A DNA stretch of 57,740 nucleotides from Desulfobulbaceae bacterium (GCA_020444175.1 JAHLLM010000037.1:1-57740); one strand, 5' to 3'. Shown: positions 8,213 to 17,496, counted from the stretch's first letter. Numbers and translations: made by a program. Notes: generated by a model from the letters alone, not told the origin.

Positions 8213-10681
8213 TTAATGACTCCTCAATGCCGACGGACGACCATCATCAAAAGTCAATTGATAGATGATCGCCCATAAAATTATTGCTCCATCCTGGCGC
8301 CCTGCCAGAAAAGTATGCGGTTTCGGTCCCTGGGCAAGGCTGCTCACTCCGTCTCCCCTGGCATCCAGCACATGCTTGCAGTTGCCGCTCTGCAGGTCCC
8401 ATAGTTTGATGATATCGTCCTCGCAGCCGACAACTACCGTTTTCTCGTCGGCAAGCAGCAGAACCGAACTCACGGCATCTTCATGCCCGTCAAGGGTCTG
8501 AAGACAACGGCGGGTTTTACTGTCCCATATACGCACCTGCCGGTCGGCACTGCCGGTTGCAAGGCATCTGCCGTTTGGGCTTACGGACATTGTTGTCAGC
8601 GGCAGCACATGCGCATCTGTTTCGTGCAGGCATTCCCCGCTTTGACCGTCGAAAAAACGAAGCGATCCATCATCACAGCCGGCGGCAAAATCGAGCCCTC
8701 CCAAAGGCACCAGAGAACATACTGCTCCTGACGCCACATCTATAACATTTGTCTTGCCGCTGTCGATTGAATAGATAACCGCTTGCCCATCTTCCAAGCC
8801 AAGCAGAAGATGTTTTTCATCACGACTGAAACAGATTGCCTGGACCGCTGACTTGCCGCAGGACAACACTTTTTTCTTCATATTTTTGAACGGGTGGAGA
8901 ACAATGGTTCCATTTTTCTGCCCCATGACCAGCATACCGGCCGAAGAAGAAACGGCAAGGGAGGTGATTTCATCCTCAGTCTCGGAAAAAAGGACACTGT
9001 TTTTTCGCTGACCAATGCTCCGCACATAAGCCTGCTTTCCCGGAGCGGCTGAAAAAACAAGTTTTCTCTCCGGAATGCTGGCAAGAAAGGCTGCCTGCCC
9101 GGCTTCTCCCGGATGGGTGAGCAGCCTCTGTACAGCACTGATTGTTCCCTTCTTGCCTTCCGGCAGCATTTGTTCATAAATTTTGTAGTAAAATTTATCC
9201 TTTTTAAACGCTTCATTTCCCCAGCTGATCATCAAAGTATCGCAGCACTCCGTCAAACGCCTGTTCTGCAGGAGAGTCAGAATGTTATGATGGACAGAGC
9301 GCCGCAACTGCGCTTCCCGGAATATTTCAGTGGGCGCTTTTGGGAAACAGAGTTGCAGCTCGGACTCTGATTTTCGATCAGGCTCCCGGCCGTCATCATT
9401 GCGCTCCACAAAGTTTTTTATTTCTTTTTCCAGGGAATCAAAGACGGCAAGCTTGGGGAACCTTTTTTTAGTTGCTTCAATACGGCGAAGTAATCTTTCA
9501 GGATTCTCCGTATCCTTGCGCCACATAAGAACATAGGAGTTGTAAAGCGCCTCAGGCAGGCTGTCATTAACCTCAAGGGTCCGGGAAAGATAATTTAAAG
9601 CCTGTTTGTATTTACCCAGCTCGGCTAGGGAAACAGCCCTATTATTCAAGTTTTCAGCCCGCATATCTATTTTTCCCATAATGGCATATGGGCAGGAAAC
9701 TCGGAACAGCTCGAAATAAACCTGATTGAGCGCCTCCTTCATTTCAGTGAAGTTGTTAAACCGTTCATCCTGGTGATAGGCCACGCTCTTAACCAAAATA
9801 TCCTTCAACCCCAGGGGAAGTTCAGTCGCCGGATCCGCCGCCGCAGGCTCCGGGCATTGCCCCTGGGCATTATGCTTATAGGGTCGTTTGCCGCAGAACA
9901 TCATCCACAGACAAAGCCCGAAGGAAAAAACATCCGTACGCCTGTCCACCTTATGCGTATTGCGCAACTGTTCGGGAGAGGCATAGTTCGGAGTTCCCCT
10001 GAAGCCCACCGTAGCATTTTTGTCTTTTTCTGCCTTGGTCAGGGACTGTTCCTTCTCTTCTGCCGGATTCTCAATGGCCCGCAAAATACCGAAATCCGTA
10101 ATTTTAACGAGACCATCCTTGGTCATGAGAATATTTTGAGGTTTGATGTCACGGTGGATGAAACCCATGGAGTGCGTGTATTCCATGCCATTGCAGAATT
10201 GAATGGCCAGCGAAAGAGCGGTTCTCATATCACGGCAACGCCCTCTGTTAATCCATTCATCCAGGGTGCCACCGGAAACATACTCAATAAATATATAGGG
10301 AATATTATCAATTGCGCGGACATAATAACAGGAGGCGATATTTGGATGCACACCCAGTCGAATCCAGCCATTGGCCTCGCGCAGAATACGCTGCAGCCCC
10401 TCACGATCAGCCCACACTTCCGGCCTGGGAGCTTTTATGGCCATCCAGACCCCCCAGCCAAGGTGTTCGGCTATGTAGACCTTGCCCATGGCGCCGCCGA
10501 AAATACGATCAATACGATAGCGGCCATCCATCACGACTTCTCCCGGCAGCCAATTCAGCTGTTGCGCTAATTCTCCTCCGTCGCCGGGTAAAACTACCGT
10601 ATCGGAACCTGTTGTCGTATCACCTGCTCTCCCATGACCGCCAAGAGCCTTGGCCCCTTTTTTAAAAAAACGGCTCAGCAT
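8213..10681 (-). CDS. Serine/threonine protein kinase with TPR-like middle and C-terminal WD40 repeats
   Basis: An 822-residue cytoplasmic kinase. The Hanks-type catalytic domain (about 52-330) has the glycine loop GGAMGKVY, lysine in MAIKAP, catalytic loop FIHRDIKPQN, DFG in ITDFGIL and activation-segment GTPNYASPEQL. A TPR-like stretch follows (about 350-410, NNRAVSLAELGKYKQALNYL). The C-terminal 260 residues contain WD40-type blades with G-S-A-D-R-Q-V-R-I-W-D and D-D-I-I-K-L-W-D signatures, presumably a beta-propeller for protein binding. There is no transmembrane helix, unlike PASTA-type kinases. It lies between the double-FHA gene (338 bases upstream) and the PP2C gene. The substrate is unknown; the neighbouring FHA proteins are the obvious candidates. 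Confidence 0.92.
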   Translation of the reverse strand: MLSRFFKKGAKALGGHGRAGDTTTGSDTVVLPGDGGELAQQLNWLPGEVVMDGRYRIDRIFGGAMGKVYIAEHLGWGVWMAIKAPRPEVWADREGLQRILREANGWIRLGVHPNIASCYYVRAIDNIPYIFIEYVSGGTLDEWINRGRCRDMRTALSLAIQFCNGMEYTHSMGFIHRDIKPQNILMTKDGLVKITDFGILRAIENPAEEKEQSLTKAEKDKNATVGFRGTPNYASPEQLRNTHKVDRRTDVFSFGLCLWMMFCGKRPYKHNAQGQCPEPAAADPATELPLGLKDILVKSVAYHQDERFNNFTEMKEALNQVYFELFRVSCPYAIMGKIDMRAENLNNRAVSLAELGKYKQALNYLSRTLEVNDSLPEALYNSYVLMWRKDTENPERLLRRIEATKKRFPKLAVFDSLEKEIKNFVERNDDGREPDRKSESELQLCFPKAPTEIFREAQLRRSVHHNILTLLQNRRLTECCDTLMISWGNEAFKKDKFYYKIYEQMLPEGKKGTISAVQRLLTHPGEAGQAAFLASIPERKLVFSAAPGKQAYVRSIGQRKNSVLFSETEDEITSLAVSSSAGMLVMGQKNGTIVLHPFKNMKKKVLSCGKSAVQAICFSRDEKHLLLGLEDGQAVIYSIDSGKTNVIDVASGAVCSLVPLGGLDFAAGCDDGSLRFFDGQSGECLHETDAHVLPLTTMSVSPNGRCLATGSADRQVRIWDSKTRRCLQTLDGHEDAVSSVLLLADEKTVVVGCEDDIIKLWDLQSGNCKHVLDARGDGVSSLAQGPKPHTFLAGRQDGAIILWAIIYQLTFDDGRPSALRSH

Positions 10682-11019
10682 ATGTTCGAAAATTTGAGTT
10701 TCAAAATTTGGTGCTTTCGCATTTGTTCCTTAGAGTGTGAAAAGCCGCGCAATTGCCAGTCGACACCTGTGGAGCAGGTTGATATTGCGTGGCCAACGAG
10801 CAGCTTTCTGTTTTTTTTGCATCTTCGCCAAAAAGTAAAGTTTACCCCAGATAAACATAAAAAATTAAAGCACTGGACTCTTTATTGGCCCCTTAAGAGG
10901 GGTAAAAGCACCTTACCAGCAGGCGGGAACCCGTGCCTGTCCACAAATGATCTTTTTACTCAACATCTGTGTCTTGTTCAAAAAATTATTGAACAGGAAA
11001 GGAAACGCGGAAAGGCAAA
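10682..11019. other. Gap upstream of the kinase gene, no gene seen
   Basis: A 338-base region with no credible frame on either strand. It contains a small dyad CCCCTTAAGAGGGG at about 10890. It presumably carries the kinase leader or promoter on the minus strand; I cannot point to a convincing -35/-10 pair. Confidence 0.4.
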
Positions 11020-11718
11020 TCAGTCAAAACGGATCTGTACACCCCGTATCTGAATAATGTCTCCCGGGCGAAGCTGCTGCTCTTTTTTCACAGGTGTACC
11101 ATTGATAAAGGTATTGGACCAGCTGCGCTGGGGGACAAGATAATATTTTTTATCGCGGTTGATCACGTAGCACTGAGCATTTGCCACAAACCATGCACTT
11201 ACACGCAAATCACAGTTTACCTCTTTACCGATTTTAACACTGCTGCGACCGAGCAAAGGAACTTCCTGGGGACTACCGGCCCCCTTAATAACCGTCAGGG
11301 TATGTGTTGTCTTGGCGCCGGCGCTTTTTTTCTCGGAGGGGGCTGAAGGATTCTGACGAGTGACAAAAACAGTTTCATCGCCATAATCCATGGACGCGCT
11401 CTGGGAGGAAAACCCCTGGTCTCTCACGGCTTCAGCAGGCAGCAGGAGAAATTTCCCAAGTTCAACAACATCTTCATCAAAGAGCTGAACACAGGAATCT
11501 ATCTTTTTGCCATTCACCATGGTGCCATTAAGGCTGCCGAGATCTTCCAGAAAGTAAACACCGTTTTTTCTCTCAATTACAGTGTGTTTCCTGGAAATAG
11601 CTGTATTATCGACAACCACATCCGCTTCAGCACTCCTGCCAATAACAAGCCGTTCACCATCCTCAATGGCAAACTGCTTCACCACCTTATCCTTCAGTTT
11701 TATTGCCCATACAGCCAT
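11020..11718 (-). CDS. Double FHA-domain protein
   Basis: A 232-residue protein with two forkhead-associated domains. The first (about 18-90) keeps all phosphothreonine-recognition features: VIGRSAEADVVVD, ISRKH and GSLNGTMVNG. The second (about 140-232) is degenerate: K-I-G-K replaces G-R, V-A-N-A-Q replaces the S-R-x-H motif, and SWSNTFINGTPV keeps only the last turn. I prefer ATG 11718, preceded by AGAGGAG; a TTG at 11736 is less likely. It lies between the FHA-cyclase and kinase genes and may be the docking partner of the kinase. Confidence 0.9.
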   Translation of the reverse strand: MAVWAIKLKDKVVKQFAIEDGERLVIGRSAEADVVVDNTAISRKHTVIERKNGVYFLEDLGSLNGTMVNGKKIDSCVQLFDEDVVELGKFLLLPAEAVRDQGFSSQSASMDYGDETVFVTRQNPSAPSEKKSAGAKTTHTLTVIKGAGSPQEVPLLGRSSVKIGKEVNCDLRVSAWFVANAQCYVINRDKKYYLVPQRSWSNTFINGTPVKKEQQLRPGDIIQIRGVQIRFD

Positions 11719-11742
11719 GATACGCTCCTCTGTCAAGCCAAT

Positions 11743-11836
11743 CCTTGATGATCTCTCAAAAAATCACGAAGCTGATCATCCGCCTAAAAAATATCAAAAG
11801 TTGATGGTCTCGCATTTATGCCCCGTGAGGGTAATG
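11743..11836 (-). repeat. Dispersed repeat of the GGCGGATGGTCAGCTT family, copy C
   Basis: Read on the minus strand it contains TTGATATTTTTTAGGCGGAT followed by GATCAGCTTCG and a T-run, which aligns with the copies at 31.8, 41.2 and 50.1 kb. It lies between the FHA-cyclase and double-FHA genes. Confidence 0.65.
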
Positions 11837-11892
11837 ACCATAAAACGCCTTCATACTTCACACGAAAAGTATGTCACATTCTTTGGGAAATG

Positions 11893-12891
11893 TCATTTTT
11901 CCATCTCTTTTTTTAACAATGACTTCCAGTTGGCAAGATAATCCCGCAGATTTTTGAAGGAGGTGTAGTAAGCGGTTACCTCTTCGGATTTTCCTTTAAT
12001 AGTGTATTTTCTACGGGTAAAATAAGATTCAGCCTCCTGGAGCTGTTGAAAGGTGTGCTCGCCGATAATCAAATCCACCTGCTGGAAAGATGTCATCTGC
12101 TCCAGACGGAAGGTAAGATTAACGACGTCTCCGACAATGGTGAAATCACGCTGGCCGTCTCCGCCGACGTTGCTCATAACCGCTTCGCCGGTATTCACCC
12201 CGGCCCCGACCTGCAGCTCCCTGTCGCCTCCCTTTATCTTTTCCCCGATCTTCCTCGTCCAGAGGCTTATTTCAAGAACTGAATAAAGGGCCTTGATGAC
12301 CGTGATAAAATCAGCTCCACTGGGCCAGACGGCAAGAACGGCATCGCCTATGAATTTATCAACATGCCCACCGTTTTTCTGGATAATGGCGGCAACCTTC
12401 TTTGTCCATACAGTAAGAAACTCAGAAACATGCTCTGCTCCGATTTCTTCTGAAAGCGGAGTAAACTGGCGGATATCGCAAACAAGAATAGTTGCCAGTT
12501 CCTTTTGAAAAAAGGCCACTGTTTCATCCCCCTGCTCCGATTCCTCATCCCCCTCCACTTCCGTGGGCATCCAGTTTTCCAGGACAAAAACAAGTTCAGA
12601 TTTGCCGATTTTTATCAGGTCACCGGAAGATAATCTGGTTGGGGTGTAAACACGGCGTCCATTCAGCAGGGTGCCGTTTGAACTGCCAAGATCAATTATA
12701 TTATGGTTAAAATTCTCCTCCACCTGTATCATGGCATGCTGCCTGGAAACCCAGGGATACGGCAGAAGTATATCGCAGCCATCACCACGCCCAAGACGGA
12801 ACGTGCCCTTGCCTTCGAGCGGCCATATTTGCTCATCCCCGCTCCCGGATTGCAGCTTTAAAAAAGCTTTTGGTGCTACTCTGTTGCCCAT
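11893..12891 (-). CDS. FHA domain-class III adenylate cyclase fusion
   Basis: A 332-residue cytoplasmic protein. Residues about 25-105 form a canonical FHA domain (RLGRGDGCDILL, VSRQHAMI, GSSNGTLLNGR). Residues about 135-300 form a class III nucleotidyl cyclase: first metal Asp in LVCDIRQFTPLSEE, second metal Asp and adenine-specifying Lys in VDKFIGDAVLAVW, and transition-state Asn and Arg in FTIVGDVVNLTFRLE. All catalytic residues look intact, with Lys/Asp-type selection that favours ATP, so cAMP is the expected product. FHA modules let such cyclases dock on phosphothreonine proteins. It begins the minus-strand run FHA-cyclase, double FHA, kinase, PP2C and is divergent from an HDOD gene. Confidence 0.92.
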   Translation of the reverse strand: MGNRVAPKAFLKLQSGSGDEQIWPLEGKGTFRLGRGDGCDILLPYPWVSRQHAMIQVEENFNHNIIDLGSSNGTLLNGRRVYTPTRLSSGDLIKIGKSELVFVLENWMPTEVEGDEESEQGDETVAFFQKELATILVCDIRQFTPLSEEIGAEHVSEFLTVWTKKVAAIIQKNGGHVDKFIGDAVLAVWPSGADFITVIKALYSVLEISLWTRKIGEKIKGGDRELQVGAGVNTGEAVMSNVGGDGQRDFTIVGDVVNLTFRLEQMTSFQQVDLIIGEHTFQQLQEAESYFTRRKYTIKGKSEEVTAYYTSFKNLRDYLANWKSLLKKEMEK

Positions 12892-13075
12892 ATAATACGT
12901 TTTCTTGTACTTTTCCGGAACCGTTCAGCCGGAACGTCCCGGGTTATTCTGATATTGGTCACATCTGCCTGCAACATAAGAATGTTTAACAGACTATGGA
13001 ATTTCCTGATCTTTTGACGTATAATATCATTTTATTGAATTAGAATGTAACTTTTTAATGATACATATTTGACTA

Positions 13076-14620
13076 ATGACTGAACCCACAGACCAGCCTT
13101 CCGAAAAACTGGCAGAAATTTTCGCCAAGATGAACATGAGCGAACTTCCGGCCATGTCCGGGCATGTACAAGAGCTCATCTCACTGGTGCACAGCAGTCG
13201 CAGTGCCGCCTATGACCTCTCAAGGGTCATTCTCAAGGACTACTCCCTTACCAATAAAGTTTTGCAGGTGGTCAATTCCGCGTACTACTCAATAGGACAG
13301 TCCGTCAGCTCCATTTCAAAGGCTGTAACCATTCTCGGCTTTGATGCAGTGCGCGACCTGGCAACCGCCATTGCTATTTTTGAAGATTTTATTAAATCCG
13401 GTGTTGAGAAAGAGGGTATCAGCAAACTCATGACCAGATCTTTTCTCAGCGCACTTCAGTGCCGGGACATGGTCAATATTAAAAAATTAAACATCCTGCC
13501 GGAGGAAGCATTCATCTGCGGCCTTCTTCATAACCTTGGAAAAATCATCACTTTCATTTATCTTCCTGAAATTTACAAAGAAATAGAAAAAATGGTTAAC
13601 GCAGGCACGGATGAAGAAAAAGCAACCCGCAACCTGCTTGAGGAACTGACATTTGCCGACCTGGGCCGGGAAATTGCCACATTCTGGAACCTCTCTGATA
13701 AGGTAGTGGTGTCCATGAATACCAACCCGAGCACCCCAAAAAGCAATTATGACACAGATGCTTACCTGCAAAATATTGCAGATTTCAGCAATCGCTTCGT
13801 CGACCAGATCTGCAGTGGCGGAGATACGACTGAACTGTTTGAAAAATACGGCCCTGTGTTTTCCATTGACAAAGAAAAATCACTTGAGCTCCTTGAAAAA
13901 AGCGTTGAGGCTTCCCAGGATATTTCTGACAATGTCCGCTTCGGCCTTTCCAAACTGAAAATCCATTCCAAAATGCAGAAAGCGGCCAGGGAACTTTCGG
14001 CTCCGCCGGAGGAAGGAAAGCAAAAAAGCAAAACACCTGGCGGCAAAGAGAATAAATCAGCCAAGAAAGAACAGAAAAAAACCATCAAGGAGCTTGATGA
14101 TCTGCCAAGCAGTGATAAATCAATAAACGAGTTTATCAAAGAGATGACGGAAACCCTTATGGGTTCCTTTCAGCTCAATGAATTTTACGCCAACCTGCTT
14201 GAGGCAATCTATCGGGGAGTCGGTTTTGACCGGGTAATCCTTGGCGTTCTCAGTATACAGACCACAAAAATCGTTCTGGTCGGCCGCTTCGGTCTTGGAG
14301 ACATAGACTCCTCTGAAATTGCCAACTTCGAGCAATCCATGGCCAATACAGACCAGGCAATCCCCAGAGCAATGATTCATCGCAAGGATGTGGCCATCTC
14401 CCCCGGTTCACCAGGTGATTTCCCGGAAAACATGCAGTACCTGGTGAAAGACAGAACCGTTTACCTCTTTCCAATTTGCGTTAACAAGAAAGCCATTGCC
14501 CTCCTTTATATGGATCGCAAACTGGGAAGACCAAAACTGGACAAAAATCGCATCAAAGCTGTTCGGCTTTTCCGCGATTTTGCAGCTATGGCAATCAAAA
14601 AAAGCAGCAAAAAAGGCTGA
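13076..14620 (+). CDS. HDOD-domain signalling protein with C-terminal GAF-like region
   Basis: A 514-residue cytoplasmic protein. Residues about 18-230 are an HDOD domain (LPAMSGHVQEL, YSLTNKVLQVVNSAYYS, AVTILGFDAVRDLA, EEAFICGLLHNLGKI). A Lys/Glu-rich linker follows (about 300-345). The last 160 residues look like a GAF-type sensor (GVGFDRVILGVLS, VYLFPICVNKKAIALLYMDR). A close relative of the same layout is encoded at 42994-44451. HDOD proteins usually act as non-catalytic scaffolds in signalling. It is divergent from the FHA-cyclase gene. A TATAAT at 13020-13025 is a plausible -10 element. Confidence 0.88.
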   Translation: MTEPTDQPSEKLAEIFAKMNMSELPAMSGHVQELISLVHSSRSAAYDLSRVILKDYSLTNKVLQVVNSAYYSIGQSVSSISKAVTILGFDAVRDLATAIAIFEDFIKSGVEKEGISKLMTRSFLSALQCRDMVNIKKLNILPEEAFICGLLHNLGKIITFIYLPEIYKEIEKMVNAGTDEEKATRNLLEELTFADLGREIATFWNLSDKVVVSMNTNPSTPKSNYDTDAYLQNIADFSNRFVDQICSGGDTTELFEKYGPVFSIDKEKSLELLEKSVEASQDISDNVRFGLSKLKIHSKMQKAARELSAPPEEGKQKSKTPGGKENKSAKKEQKKTIKELDDLPSSDKSINEFIKEMTETLMGSFQLNEFYANLLEAIYRGVGFDRVILGVLSIQTTKIVLVGRFGLGDIDSSEIANFEQSMANTDQAIPRAMIHRKDVAISPGSPGDFPENMQYLVKDRTVYLFPICVNKKAIALLYMDRKLGRPKLDKNRIKAVRLFRDFAAMAIKKSSKKG

Positions 14621-14738
14621 CCAGCTAGAAAACCTTCACCCTTTGCCTGTTTCACGTTGCTCCTGTGGACAAGAGCAAAGACTTCAAAGCAAAATAAATA
14701 AAAACTCACCTGAATAGTCTTATAAAGGATAACACAAG

Positions 14739-16010
14739 ATGCTGGAACTTCGCTTCATTCGAGACAACATTGACCTTGTCAAAGAAAAAATAAAAATGCG
14801 CGGCATTACCAACAGCCGCATTGATGAATTTGTCGACATAGACCGCAACCGGCGCGAACAGCTTTCCGAGGTTGAGGGACTTCGCAATCGAAGAAAAATC
14901 GTTTCCCAGGAGATTGCCGAACTGAAAAAAAACAAAGAGAACGCAGATGACCTCATCCTTGAAATGCGCAAGGTCAGCGACCGAATCAAGGAACTTGACG
15001 CAAGTCTTGCTGCCATAGAGGAAGATCTGCAGAGCATCGTCATGGAGATTCCCAATCTCTGCCACGACTCCACCCCTCCAGGGAATGATGACAGCGACAA
15101 TGTCGAAATCAGAACATGGGGAAACCCCACCCAATTTTCTTTTCAACCCAAGGCCCATGGGGAACTGGGAGAAGCGGACGGCACCCTTGACTTTAAACGG
15201 GCGGCCAAAATCTCCGGCGCCCGCTTTGCACTCCTCAAAGGTTTTGCCTCCAGGCTGGAAAGGGCTTTAATTAATTTCATGCTGGATCTTCACACCCAGA
15301 AACATGGCTATACCGAAGTTTTACCGCCTTTTCTTGTGAATACGGAAACGATGACTGCCACGGGCCAGCTGCCGAAATTCGAGGAAGATCTCTTCAAAAC
15401 CTCTGTTTCCGAGCGTGACCTATGGCTTATTCCCACAGCCGAGGTACCGGTGACCAATATCCACAGGAATGAAACCATCGCGCCTGACGACCTTCCTATT
15501 AAATACTGCGCCTACACCCCCTGCTTTCGCTCTGAAGCCGGCTCTTACGGCAGAGATACCAAAGGACTCATCCGCCAGCACCAGTTCGACAAAGTCGAAC
15601 TGGTTAAATTCACCACACCGGAAACTTCAGACGAAGAACTTGAGATGCTGCTTGCCGACGCAGAAGAGGTTCTGCAACTCCTGGAGCTGCCATACCGCGT
15701 GGTTGTCCTCTGTACAGGAGACCTTGGATTTTCCGCCACCAAAACATATGATATTGAGGTATGGATGCCTTCCCAGAATACCTATCGGGAAATTTCATCC
15801 TGCAGTAATTTTCTTGATTTCCAGGCCCGCCGCGGCGGTATTCGTTATCGCCCTAAAGGAGAGAAAAAAAGTGCCCTGGTCCACACCCTTAACGGCAGTG
15901 GTCTTGCCGTTGGACGAACCCTGGCAGCCATCTACGAAAACTTTCAGCAGGAGGATGGCACAATCACGCTGCCCGAAGTGCTTAAACCTTATTTTGAAAG
16001 ACGCTTTTAG
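14739..16010 (+). CDS. serS: Seryl-tRNA synthetase
   Basis: A 423-residue class II aminoacyl-tRNA synthetase that charges tRNA-Ser. The N-terminal coiled-coil arm (about 25-110) is followed by the class II core: motif 2 [20 protein letters not shown] and motif 3 [17 protein letters not shown]. The length (about 423) is typical. A ribosome binding site AAAGGA precedes ATG 14739. The two tRNA-Ser genes lie elsewhere at 27.1 kb. Confidence 0.97.
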   Translation: MLELRFIRDNIDLVKEKIKMRGITNSRIDEFVDIDRNRREQLSEVEGLRNRRKIVSQEIAELKKNKENADDLILEMRKVSDRIKELDASLAAIEEDLQSIVMEIPNLCHDSTPPGNDDSDNVEIRTWGNPTQFSFQPKAHGELGEADGTLDFKRAAKISGARFALLKGFASRLERALINFMLDLHTQKHGYTEVLPPFLVNTETMTATGQLPKFEEDLFKTSVSERDLWLIPTAEVPVTNIHRNETIAPDDLPIKYCAYTPCFRSEAGSYGRDTKGLIRQHQFDKVELVKFTTPETSDEELEMLLADAEEVLQLLELPYRVVVLCTGDLGFSATKTYDIEVWMPSQNTYREISSCSNFLDFQARRGGIRYRPKGEKKSALVHTLNGSGLAVGRTLAAIYENFQQEDGTITLPEVLKPYFERRF

Positions 16011-16433
16011 CCTGGTTAACTGCCTGAATTAGTTTGATTTGTTACTTGGTTGAATGATTTTCTCGTTCCCACGCTTCGGCGTGGGAACATAAATTACTGA
16101 TTTCCTGATTTACTCAGCTCTTCCCGCCCCTCACCCATTTTCCGCAAAATCTGATTTTTCCGCCACCTTTTTCCTGTTTTCAAGAATATTTTGTCCGGAT
16201 TCCCGGAAAACGAATTGACTCCCTCAGAAACCAAACACTCGCCACCCTTTTTTGAACGGACATATCCCGCTGAAACAACGAGAAAAACAGAAAAACACCA
16301 CCAACAAAAAATATCTGGCAAGCAATTTGCTTAATTGTCTCATAGCATTGTTACAGTATTGACACGCACATGCTCTTTTGAGAAAAATCACTCCCGCCGG
16401 GAACGGGAGACATAAACCACCCAGGAGAAAAAA
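16011..16433. other. Intergenic region serS to PEP-CTERM gene
   Basis: This 423-base region holds the hairpin at 16065-16088, then low-complexity sequence without a supported gene, a possible promoter TTGACA at 16359-16364 and a short hairpin CTCCCG/CGGGAG at 16391-16409 just before the ribosome binding site of the PEP-CTERM gene. Confidence 0.4.
16065..16088. repeat. Perfect hairpin GTTCCCACGC-TTCG-GCGTGGGAAC
   Basis: Ten perfectly paired bases close a stable TTCG tetraloop, 55 bases after serS. It lacks a T-run, so it is either a processing or partial termination signal for serS or a mobile palindrome; closely similar hairpins are widespread dispersed repeats in bacterial genomes. Confidence 0.6.
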
Positions 16434-17180
16434 ATGAAACGAACATACTACACAACACTCGCTCTTTGCTCGGCATTCCTGCTCTTAGCAGGAAATGCTT
16501 CTGCATTAAATTTTGACGTAAGCAATAAAATCACCATCTATGACGGGTATGAAAATGCTTCTGCAGGGACTTGGTATGGAACACAAGAAGATCAGGAAGT
16601 TGAATACCACAGTGTTACCGGGCAAGAATGGGATCTGGAGGGATTTTTTCTCAGCGGCTCAGAGCTGACAATGGTGGGAGGTTTTGATTTCGTAAACGGA
16701 GAAACCCCATGGGACAATTATAACTATCGCGCCGGAGACGTTTTTATCGATACGGACTTTTCAAACGCTGCTTACGATTATGTCTTGGACCTGGATTTCA
16801 TCAACAAACTTTACACTGTGTACGAAATTACCCAAGATACCGTGCTCGCCAACCCTACATACAAAACAACATCAAGCCCCTGGAGCTATGTTTCCGGAGG
16901 AACAGCTATAGCCGGTTTTGAAAATTTATCAATGGATTATGTGGCCGGACTGACAGACAGCGATGTTGGTTTTCAGGGCGGAAGCCATAATGCCGTAGGA
17001 CTGGATCTTTCCTTTTTGCCCATTGGCACTCAATTCTTAGTGCACAACACCATGGAGTGCGGCAACGACAATCTCATGGGAAACGGAACCACTGCCCCCG
17101 TACCAGAGCCGGCCACCATGATTCTTTTCGGCACCGGCCTGGCCGGTCTTACCGGGTATGCGCGGAAACGTAAAAAATAA
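16434..17180 (+). CDS. Exported protein with PEP-CTERM sorting signal
   Basis: A 248-residue exported protein. It starts with a signal peptide (MKRTYYTTLALCSAFLLLAG, cleavage near NASA) and ends with a complete PEP-CTERM tail: V-P-E-P-A-T, a hydrophobic stretch, then the basic cluster ARKRKK. Such proteins are processed by an exosortase and linked to exopolysaccharide or the cell surface. The mature region (about 24-220) is acidic, Tyr/Trp-rich and contains no domain I recognise. A good AGGAG ribosome binding site precedes ATG 16434. The exosortase and PrsK/PrsR genes are not in this window. Confidence 0.9.
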   Translation: MKRTYYTTLALCSAFLLLAGNASALNFDVSNKITIYDGYENASAGTWYGTQEDQEVEYHSVTGQEWDLEGFFLSGSELTMVGGFDFVNGETPWDNYNYRAGDVFIDTDFSNAAYDYVLDLDFINKLYTVYEITQDTVLANPTYKTTSSPWSYVSGGTAIAGFENLSMDYVAGLTDSDVGFQGGSHNAVGLDLSFLPIGTQFLVHNTMECGNDNLMGNGTTAPVPEPATMILFGTGLAGLTGYARKRKK

Positions 17181-17208
17181 AATTTTCTCCATTCTTCACC
17201 ATTCCCCT

Positions 17209-17237
17209 AAGCGGAGTCGCAAGACTCCGCTTTTTTT
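17209..17237 (+). terminator. Rho-independent terminator after the PEP-CTERM gene
   Basis: Perfect stem AAGCGGAGTC / GACTCCGCTT with loop GCAA (17209-17232) followed by a T-run. It lies 28 bases after the stop codon. Confidence 0.9.
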
Positions 17238-17430
17238 ATTCGTCATCCAGCCCTCACTGCCCCCAAAAAAACAAAGCATACTCACCACAAAATGGTCATT
17301 TCCCCCAATTAACCACACCGGACACTCCCACTCCAACCACCAAAGAAGCAACCAGAACCAACAAAATACATCCTTCTAATCAGTGACTTAGCCACTAAAA
17401 ACCGCTATAATCCCGGCTCAAAAATACGCA

Positions 17431-17446
17431 TGGCACCCTTATTGCT
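17431..17446 (+). promoter_or_regulatory. Sigma-54 (RpoN) -24/-12 promoter
   Basis: TGGCACCCTTATTGCT: TGGCAC at 17431-17436 and TTGCT at 17442-17446, with GG and GC elements 10 bases apart, matches the -24/-12 consensus at every invariant position. A predicted start near 17457-17460 would give a leader of about 40 bases before the ATG of the 64-residue protein gene. The sigma-54 activator gene at 36957-37937 shows the organism uses RpoN. The rest of the 17238-17430 space is featureless. Confidence 0.85.
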
Positions 17447-17496
17447 TATCGCAGAGTACAAAAGGCAACACTAACAGTTATGCCAGGAGAACAGCT

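Noticed and set aside
10634-11053. Plus-strand frame of 139 codons upstream of the kinase
   Set aside because: Low-quality composition, no ribosome binding site, overlaps the kinase start and the FHA gene end.
16094-16321. Minus-strand 75-codon frame between serS and the PEP-CTERM gene
   Set aside because: No ribosome binding site, no family features and it lies in what looks like spacer DNA.
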